From NCBI GenBank assembly GCA_005777205.1, contig SXNB01000201.1:1-5969 (forward strand): a stretch of DNA of 5,969 nucleotides. The letters are read 5' to 3'. The position numbers were made by a program, and so were the translations under genes. The notes below the pieces were generated by a model that searched no databases, was not told the origin of the DNA, and was given only the letters and a program-made list of their open reading frames with translations. Below, piece after piece: positions 1-5,001 of this stretch. Position 1 is the stretch's first letter; each line of letters begins with the position of its first letter. Origin of the DNA: Burkholderiales bacterium. GTDB lineage: Bacteria; Pseudomonadota; Gammaproteobacteria; Burkholderiales; SG8-39.

Positions 1-882
1 GTGGCAGCCGGCGATGCAGCCGGCGAAGTCATGCGCGACGTCGAAGAATGCGCTGTTGGCATCGGTGACCTTGGAGTCCAGTGCGAGTATCTCGGAATCC
101 ACTACCTTCAGATTCCTGATCTTCTCGAGCAACGCCACGGCGCTTTTCGTCCACACGCTCCAATGCCCGAGCAACCCGCCCCTGATGCGAACCTGGATCT
201 TCTCTGCGCCGCGCTGCACGGCTAGCGGCACCAGCAGGTCGAGCACGATATGGTCATCGTTGCCCGTGTACAGGGTGACGCGGCCCTCGGCGCGTGCCGC
301 CACCAGACCCTTGGCAACATCGAGCGTGCGATAGCGGTTGAAGGGCGCCACCTTGACCGCGATCACGTTTTCGATCGCGCAGAAGCGGCGCCAGAAGGCA
401 GCGGACAGCGCAATGCCGCCGACTGCGGGCTGCAGGTAAAAGCCGACCAGTGGAATTTGCGCCGCCACATCGGCACAGTGGGCGACAAGTTCGTCCTCCG
501 AGGCGCCCTTCATTGCCGCCAGCGACAGCATGCCGGCGTGGTAGCCGTGTGAAAGTGCGACGGCCGCTTCGTTCCTGGCCTGTGCGGTGCGGCCCGAGAG
601 CCCGGCGACCAGCACGATCGGGCGCCGCGCCCAGGCTCTGGCCTCCTCCGCCGCGAGCTTGAGCACCGGCTCGTAGAGGCCGGCTTCGCGGCTCGCGAAC
701 TGCGTCGAGTGCACGCCGATCGCCAGCCCGCCCGCGCCGGCATCGATGTAGTAGCGCGATAGCGCGCGCTGGCGGCGCGTGTCCAGCCGCCGGTGCGCGT
801 CCAGCGCCAGCAGGTGCGCGGGAATGACCGTTCCGCGGCGCAGGAGTGCGAGCACGTCGGCGGGAATCTGGTCGGATTTCAT
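1..882 (-). CDS. DapA/DHDPS-superfamily aldolase or lyase, 3'-truncated by window edge
   Basis: The 294 visible residues, open to the left edge, form most of a TIM-barrel protein of the dihydrodipicolinate synthase / N-acetylneuraminate lyase superfamily. These enzymes bind a 2-oxo acid as a Schiff base and carry out aldol-type chemistry in the cytoplasm. The Schiff-base lysine is well placed at K177 in AVKVAPFNRY, the usual barrel tyrosine lies in GFYLQP (Y149), and GNDD (207-210) matches the conserved glycine-rich loop after strand 7. The GTTGE pyruvate-carboxylate loop of true DapA is replaced by GVHSTQF (56-62), so lysine biosynthesis is unlikely. Family members are usually about 300-350 residues, so little is missing. 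ATG at 880-882 is chosen because the barrel begins soon after (RRGTVIPAH, 15-23); no clear Shine-Dalgarno precedes it. It is transcribed divergently from the substrate-binding protein, which suggests a shared substrate pathway. The superfamily is secure; the reaction is unknown. Confidence -1.
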   Translation of the reverse strand, partial: MKSDQIPADVLALLRRGTVIPAHLLALDAHRRLDTRRQRALSRYYIDAGAGGLAIGVHSTQFASREAGLYEPVLKLAAEEARAWARRPIVLVAGLSGRTAQARNEAAVALSHGYHAGMLSLAAMKGASEDELVAHCADVAAQIPLVGFYLQPAVGGIALSAAFWRRFCAIENVIAVKVAPFNRYRTLDVAKGLVAARAEGRVTLYTGNDDHIVLDLLVPLAVQRGAEKIQVRIRGGLLGHWSVWTKSAVALLEKIRNLKVVDSEILALDSKVTDANSAFFDVAHDFAGCIAGCH

Positions 883-912
883 CGCGGAACCGCAAGGTAA
901 CTAGCCGGTTAA

Positions 913-918
913 ATTATA
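913..918 (-). promoter_or_regulatory. Putative -10 box of the leftward DapA-like gene
   Basis: Read on the minus strand this is TATAAT, a perfect sigma-70 -10 hexamer. Initiation about 7 nt downstream would give a leader of roughly 25 nt before the ATG at 882. I find no convincing -35 at 16-18 nt upstream; that zone overlaps the rightward -35 box at 929-934, so the two promoters share DNA and may interfere or share a regulator. Confidence -1.
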
Positions 919-928
919 GCCGTGGCCG

Positions 929-957
929 TTGACACCGGCGCGCGTCGCTCCTAAAAT
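929..957 (+). promoter_or_regulatory. Near-consensus sigma-70 promoter for the substrate-binding protein gene
   Basis: A perfect -35 TTGACA (929-934) is followed by a 17-bp spacer and TAAAAT (952-957), one base from the consensus -10. Initiation would fall near 964, leaving a leader of about 15 nt that just includes the ribosome binding site. The match and spacing predict strong expression, as is common for abundant periplasmic binding proteins. Confidence -1.
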
Positions 958-966
958 CCTTGGGCA

Positions 967-972
967 AAGGAG
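967..972 (+). promoter_or_regulatory. Ribosome binding site AAGGAG
   Basis: AAGGAG ends 6 nt before the ATG at 979. It is the clearest Shine-Dalgarno serving an annotated start in the window and fixes the start of the binding-protein gene. Confidence -1.
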
Positions 973-978
973 ACCATC

Positions 979-1968
979 ATGCCAAGGACGCTCGTCGCCT
1001 ACGCCGCCCTGTCGCTGGCGCTCGTCGCCGCTCCCGCGGCCGCCCAGCAGAAGCTCGATTTCGTTCTCAACTGGGTGCCGGGCGGCGACCATGCCCCCTA
1101 CTACTATGCCAAGAAGCTCGGCTGGTACGCGAAGGAAGGCATCGACCTCAACCTGGAGCCCGGCAAGGGCTCGATGCTCGCGGTGCAGAAAGTCGGCGCC
1201 GGCGCCAATCCGATCGGGCTCGCCGACATGGGCAACGTCCTGATCGGCAAGGGCAAGGGAACCGATGCGGTCGGGGTGTTCAATGTCTACGCCAACTCGC
1301 CACAGGGCCTGTACTGGCTGAAGAGCTCCGGAATCAAGGGCGTCAAGGACTTCGCCGGCAAGAAAATCGGCAACCCGGCCGCCGACGGCGCGCGCCCGAT
1401 GTGGCCGGCGCTCGCCAAGGCGAACGGCATCGATCCCAAGTCGGTGATCTGGGTGAACGTGGACGCCAACGCCAAGCTCTCGGCGCTGAAGTCGAAGGCG
1501 ATCGACGTCACGACCTCGTTCTACAACATCCACCACATTTTCCAGCGCGAACTCGGCGACGACATGGGCTTCGTTGCCTGGCGCGACGTCGGGCTCAACC
1601 CCTATGGCAACTCGGTGATCGTGCACGGTGAGTTCCTGGCCAAGAACAAGCCCCTCGTGGACAAGTTCGTCAAGGTGACGCAGCGCGCGTTCGCCACCTG
1701 CGTCAAGGACCCCAAGCCCTGCGTGCAGGCGTTGGTGGATGCCAATGGCGCGCTTAAATTCGACAACGAGCTGGTGAACTGGAGCCTGGTCGAGGTGCTG
1801 ATGAGCGACAAGTTCTCGAAGTCGGTCGGGCTTGGCATCCATGACGACGCCCGCATGCAGGCCGATTACCAGCTGGTGCGCGACTACGTCGGCATCGACA
1901 AGCCGTTCGACGTCAAGACGACCTATACCAACGAGTTCCTCGACCGTTCGGTCAAGATGACGAAGTAG
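979..1968 (+). CDS. Exported NMT1/ThiY-type ABC transporter substrate-binding protein
   Basis: This 329-residue protein is a periplasmic solute-binding protein of the NMT1/THI5-like (ThiY/SsuA/TauA-related) group. A Sec signal peptide is evident: R3, a hydrophobic core (5-18) and an APAAA-Q junction, with cleavage likely after A22. The mature N-terminus LDFVLNWVPGGDHAPYYYAK has the family form (NW.P...H...Y.AK), with H38 and the tyrosines at 41-43 where related proteins contact ligand. A second lobe starts near GVKDFAGKKIG (121-131), as usual. Two cysteines, C241 and C248, could form a disulfide in the periplasm. No permease or ATPase gene is adjacent, so it either uses components encoded elsewhere or the rest of the operon has been lost. 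Promoter and Shine-Dalgarno are both strong. Family members bind thiamine pyrimidines, alkanesulfonates and various small N- or S-containing compounds; the ligand here cannot be named. The fold and export are confident. Confidence -1.
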   Translation: MPRTLVAYAALSLALVAAPAAAQQKLDFVLNWVPGGDHAPYYYAKKLGWYAKEGIDLNLEPGKGSMLAVQKVGAGANPIGLADMGNVLIGKGKGTDAVGVFNVYANSPQGLYWLKSSGIKGVKDFAGKKIGNPAADGARPMWPALAKANGIDPKSVIWVNVDANAKLSALKSKAIDVTTSFYNIHHIFQRELGDDMGFVAWRDVGLNPYGNSVIVHGEFLAKNKPLVDKFVKVTQRAFATCVKDPKPCVQALVDANGALKFDNELVNWSLVEVLMSDKFSKSVGLGIHDDARMQADYQLVRDYVGIDKPFDVKTTYTNEFLDRSVKMTK

Positions 1969-1985
1969 CCGCGCCGAATCGCGGC
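1968..1985 (+). terminator. GC hairpin at the stop codon of the binding-protein gene
   Basis: GCCGCG (1968-1973) and CGCGGC (1980-1985) form a perfect six-pair all-G:C stem with a 6-nt loop, beginning on the last base of the TAG stop. No T-tract follows, so it is not a canonical intrinsic terminator. It could stabilise the mRNA 3' end or assist termination. Confidence -1.
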
Positions 1986-1994
1986 ACATCGCCA

Positions 1995-2031
1995 GGCACC
2001 TGCCGTCCGGGAAGACGGTGCCCCGCAGGTG
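1995..2031. terminator. Compound hairpin in the convergent gap
   Basis: CCGTC (2003-2007) pairs with GACGG (2014-2018) around a 6-nt loop. The stem can extend either with GGCA/TGCC (1995-1998/2019-2022) or with CACCTG/CAGGTG (1997-2002/2026-2031). It sits between two converging genes and would fold in either transcript, as expected of a bidirectional terminator, but there is no U-run on either side. Function is inferred from position only. Confidence -1.
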
Positions 2032-2083
2032 ATCGGGGTAGACGTAGCGCACGCCGTATCCCTCCCGACGACCGCGTGCAACG

Positions 2084-2962
2084 CTAACCCAGCTCCGGGC
2101 CCGTCGGACAGTACACGAGCGAAGCGTCGCCCGGCGCGTAGGCTCTCGGTCCATGCGCCATGCGCGTAAAGGGGCGCTGGACCACGAAGCCCTGATTCAA
2201 CGCCCAGGCCTGCAGAGGCCCCGCGTGATCTGCGATATCGACGTAAACCGGGCCAGGTACCGCGCCGAGCGCGGCAGCAAGCAGCTTGCGCGCCATGCCT
2301 GCGTCGCGCGCAACGAGCGGCCCGACCTGCATCGCCTCCCGGCCTTCGCGGGCCAGCACGAATCCAACCACCTGGCCATTGCGCTCGGCCACCAGGGCCG
2401 CGCTTGGCTGGCGGGCGGCGAGGTTGCGCAGCACCGGCTCCCTGTCGCCGCCGAACGCGAGCGCATCCAGCGCGAGGACTTGAGACCAATGGGTGCTGGT
2501 AAGGGGCTTCGCCTCTTGCTTCGGCAAGAAAGCCGTTGAAAGCGAAAATCTCGTGAAGCCCCAGAAGTCGCGAAAACCCTCCTGCACATACACCGCGCGC
2601 CCCTCCGGAGTCGCATCCAGGAGCGCCACGCGGTTCTCCTGCTCCAGCTCGGCGAGCGCGCCGCGCAGCAGGCGCGAGGCGTAGCCCAGACGCCGGTGCT
2701 CAGGCAACACCAGCACCATGGCGATCCAGGCGAAGTCGGCACCGTACGGCAGCGCAATGGTAGAGGCGCAGATCGTGCCCTCCGGTGCGCTAATGCCCCA
2801 GCCTCGCCCGAAGCCGAGCATCAGTCGCCAGTCCGCCTCGTTCTGGTTCCAGCTCGCGGATCTGGAGAGCGCCACGCAGCCGGCGAGGTGCCGCTGGTGC
2901 AAGGCCACGACGCGAGCGTCGTCCTGTCTGCGAGCGTCACCCTGTGCGTCAGTACTTGCCAT
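2084..2962 (-). CDS. Two-domain GNAT-family N-acetyltransferase
   Basis: This 292-residue cytoplasmic protein has an N-terminal GNAT domain (about 18-145) and a weaker C-terminal GNAT-like half (about 160-292). The acetyl-CoA pyrophosphate loop is visible as R90-R-L-G93-Y-A95 in PEHRRLGYASRLL, matching Q/R-x-x-G-x-G/A. It is preceded by the expected beta strand AWIAMVLVLP and followed by LDATPEGRAVYVQEGF, the usual end of the domain. The C-terminal half (AALVAERNGQVVGFVLAREG) resembles the second domain of YitH-type acetyltransferases. The start overlaps the end of the epimerase gene by 14 nt, so the two are probably co-transcribed and translationally coupled; the upstream GAGG lies too close to the ATG to be a good independent site. 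The acceptor substrate cannot be deduced. The family is firm; the exact start is less so. Confidence -1.
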   Translation of the reverse strand: MASTDAQGDARRQDDARVVALHQRHLAGCVALSRSASWNQNEADWRLMLGFGRGWGISAPEGTICASTIALPYGADFAWIAMVLVLPEHRRLGYASRLLRGALAELEQENRVALLDATPEGRAVYVQEGFRDFWGFTRFSLSTAFLPKQEAKPLTSTHWSQVLALDALAFGGDREPVLRNLAARQPSAALVAERNGQVVGFVLAREGREAMQVGPLVARDAGMARKLLAAALGAVPGPVYVDIADHAGPLQAWALNQGFVVQRPFTRMAHGPRAYAPGDASLVYCPTGPELG

Positions 2963-3965
2963 CCCTCGCTTCGAAATGCGTCGGCTTTCCGAGTCCCGGC
3001 ATGCCGCGCAAAATCCAATCCGCCTGCCAGTCGATCATGGTCGCGAGCGGCGTGCGGGGCGCACCGAGCAGCTCGTGCGCGGCGCGCGAATCCACCAGCC
3101 AGGCGGTCGTCGCCTCGGTACCCGTCACCAGCGCTTCCTTGCCGAAACGCTTGCCAAACTCGGCCGCCAGCCAGCGAACGCTGACCACGTCCGGGCCGCT
3201 GACATTCAGCGGTGATGTCGGCGAGGTGCAGTGCGCCAGCAGGCGCAACGACATCTCGTTGGCGTCGCCCTGCCAGATCACGTTGACGTGGCCCATGGTC
3301 ACATCCACCGGCAGGCCGGCGAAGACCTTGCTCGCGACGTCGTGCAGCACGCCGTAACGCATGTCGATCGCATATTCCAGGCGCACCAGGCGGCCCGGCG
3401 TGCCGTGTTTCAGCGAGCCGTACTCGAAGGCCTTCTCGCGTCCGACGCAGGAGGCGGCGTAGTCGCCGGGTGGCGGCAGCGCCGGAACCGACTCGCCCGC
3501 GCCAGGCCCGGATACCGCGGCAAACGGGTACACGCAGGCGGTCGAGAACGCGACGATGCGCGATTCCTGGAAGGCGTCGGCCACCATGTAGGGCACGCCG
3601 GCATTCATTGCCCAGGTAAAGGCGGGATTGCCGGCGGCGCCGAACTTGTGACCGGCCATGAAGACGACATTAGCCGCGCGCGGCAGGCGCTCCAGTGCCC
3701 CGCGATCGAGCAGGTCGCAGGCAACGCATTCGATGCCTTGGCCTTCGAGCTTCTCGCGCAACCCGACCTCGGAAAAGCGAGCCACGCCGATCACCCGCCG
3801 CGCGGGATCGGCGCGCTTGGCCATGCGCGCCAGCGTCGGCCCCATCTTTCCGCCCACGCCGAGCACCAGGATGTCGCCGGCCACCCGGCCAAGGTCCGCC
3901 GCGAGCTCGGACGACGGACGCGTCATGTACTCCTCCAGCGCGTCGAGGTTCGCGAAGTTAACCAT
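2949..3965 (-). CDS. Extended-SDR NAD-dependent epimerase/dehydratase family protein with atypical active site
   Basis: The protein is 338 residues from the ATG at 3963-3965. A Rossmann fold is clear: DILVLGVGGKMG (31-42) carries the G36xxG39xxG42 dinucleotide motif, CDLLD (83-87) fits the adenine-binding loop, and VVFMAGHKFG (100-109) and VAFSTACVYPF (138-148) are the strands leading to the active site, with T142 at the usual Ser/Thr position. The expected YxxxK is absent: K178 is present in VGREKAFEY, but V174 sits where tyrosine should be; Y169 and Y182 are nearby. Extended SDRs normally oxidise, epimerise or dehydrate sugars and related compounds. The start at 3965 is preferred because the sequence FANLDALEEYMTRP resembles the N-termini I recall from this group. 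An internal ATG at 3926 has a much better Shine-Dalgarno and is an alternative giving 325 residues. It leads the acetyltransferase gene and is divergent from the MetE-like gene. Confidence -1.
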   Translation of the reverse strand: MVNFANLDALEEYMTRPSSELAADLGRVAGDILVLGVGGKMGPTLARMAKRADPARRVIGVARFSEVGLREKLEGQGIECVACDLLDRGALERLPRAANVVFMAGHKFGAAGNPAFTWAMNAGVPYMVADAFQESRIVAFSTACVYPFAAVSGPGAGESVPALPPPGDYAASCVGREKAFEYGSLKHGTPGRLVRLEYAIDMRYGVLHDVASKVFAGLPVDVTMGHVNVIWQGDANEMSLRLLAHCTSPTSPLNVSGPDVVSVRWLAAEFGKRFGKEALVTGTEATTAWLVDSRAAHELLGAPRTPLATMIDWQADWILRGMPGLGKPTHFEARDGKY

Positions 3966-3966
3966 T

Positions 3967-3985
3967 CGGTGAATTATAATCACCG
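3967..3985. promoter_or_regulatory. Symmetric bidirectional -10 promoter with flanking dyad operator
   Basis: CGGTGA (3967-3972) and TCACCG (3980-3985) are a perfect inverted repeat with a 7-nt spacer. Inside is the self-complementary ATTATAAT (3973-3980), giving a consensus TATAAT on the plus strand (3975-3980) and on the minus strand (3978-3973). Each hexamer ends exactly 7 nt before an ATG (3988 rightward, 3965 leftward). No good -35 is seen at standard spacing on either strand. It is probably the promoter of both genes and possibly a binding site for a dimeric regulator. Confidence -1.
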
Positions 3986-3987
3986 CG

Positions 3988-5001
3988 ATGAAATCGCCGC
4001 GCATTCAAACCACGGTCGTCGGTTCGTATCCGCTGCCTGACTGGCTCGCGGCAGCTCCCTCCGAGCAGGCGCTCACCGACGCGATGCGCGTCGTGCTGCA
4101 CACCCAGGAGTCCGCCGGCATCGACCTGGTGTGCGACGGCGAGCTGTACCGCTTCGACCCGAACCACCCCGAAACCAACGGCATGATCGAGTACTTCACG
4201 CGGCCGATGAGCGGGATCCGCAGCGAGATCGGCTTCTCGGAGTGGCTGGCGTACTCGCGCGGTGCGGGCATGCGCTTTCGCGCGCGGCCGCCCGGCGTGG
4301 TCGAGGGACCCGTTGGCGCCGGCACGCTGAACCTCTCGCTCGCGTGCGCCCGGGCGCGGCAGCTTGCCGGCAGGCCGCTCAAGTTCACCCTGACCGGCCC
4401 GCACATGCTCGCCAAGACGCTGCACGACCTGCACTACGGCGACCCAGAGCCGCTCGCGCACGCCATCGCCGAAGTGCTGGCGACGCAGGTGAAGCACCTG
4501 GATGCAGACGTTATTCAGGTGGACGAGGCGAACCTTCCGGGCCACCCGCAGGAGTGGAAATGGGCCGCGGCGGCGATGAACAAGGTGCTGAAGGCGGTGC
4601 CCAGGAAGGCCAAAGCAGCGGTGCACCTGTGCTTTGGCAACTACGGCGGCCAATCGATCCAGACAGGCGGCTGGGCGCGGCTGATGGACTACCTGAATGC
4701 GCTGAAAGCCGACCACATCGTGATGGAGAACGCGCACCGACCGCCGGACGAGCTGGCCGTGTTCAAGGAACTGCGCAAGGAAATCGGCTTTGGCCTGGGC
4801 GTGGTGGACATCAAGCGCACCGAGATCGAGGGCGCCGAAGCCATCGCGCGAGCGATCGAGCGTGCCGAGAAGACGCTGGGCCGCGGACGCGTGAAGTACA
4901 TCCATCCCGACTGCGGCTTCTGGATGCTGAAGCGCAACATGGCGGACGGCAAGATACGCGCGCTGGTGAAGGGCCGCGACCTCTACGAAGGCAGGCGCTA
5001 G
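3988..5001 (+). CDS. Stand-alone cobalamin-independent methionine synthase (MetE C-terminal)-like zinc protein
   Basis: This 337-residue protein corresponds to the catalytic C-terminal barrel of MetE (UROD/MetE-like fold) without the N-terminal half of the roughly 750-residue enzyme. The opening TTVVGSYPLPDWL is the family signature, followed by CDGEL (49-53) and IQVDEANLPG (176-185). The zinc-ligand pattern of MetE is complete: H213 and C215 in VHLCFGNYG, E247 in VMENAH, and C309 in HPDCGFWML. It should therefore bind zinc and activate a thiol for alkyl transfer. Related stand-alone proteins include archaeal and bacterial core methionine synthases and the epoxyalkane:coenzyme M transferase, so the alkyl donor and thiol acceptor here are open. 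The ATG at 3988 has no Shine-Dalgarno and lies 7 nt from a -10 box, suggesting leaderless translation. The gene is divergent from the SDR epimerase and ends in a CTAG shared with the cupin stop. Confidence -1.
   Translation: MKSPRIQTTVVGSYPLPDWLAAAPSEQALTDAMRVVLHTQESAGIDLVCDGELYRFDPNHPETNGMIEYFTRPMSGIRSEIGFSEWLAYSRGAGMRFRARPPGVVEGPVGAGTLNLSLACARARQLAGRPLKFTLTGPHMLAKTLHDLHYGDPEPLAHAIAEVLATQVKHLDADVIQVDEANLPGHPQEWKWAAAAMNKVLKAVPRKAKAAVHLCFGNYGGQSIQTGGWARLMDYLNALKADHIVMENAHRPPDELAVFKELRKEIGFGLGVVDIKRTEIEGAEAIARAIERAEKTLGRGRVKYIHPDCGFWMLKRNMADGKIRALVKGRDLYEGRR

Noticed and set aside
254..895. 213-codon open frame on the minus strand
   Set aside because: It is a different frame of the same strand as the DapA-like gene, is very Arg-rich, and lacks the conserved barrel motifs found in the accepted frame.
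901..2154. 417-codon open frame on the minus strand opposite the binding-protein gene
   Set aside because: It mirrors a gene with a signal peptide, promoter and Shine-Dalgarno; its product is an Arg/Val/His-rich mix without a recognisable domain, as expected of antisense frames in GC-rich DNA.
2153..3215. Several plus-strand open frames opposite the acetyltransferase and SDR genes
   Set aside because: They overlap well-supported minus-strand genes, have no Shine-Dalgarno or motif, and look like antisense shadows.
2949..4004. Longer SDR protein starting at the ATG at 4004
   Set aside because: The extra 13 residues are translated from the promoter and from the opposite gene's start; the -10 box at 3978-3973 would lie inside the coding region.
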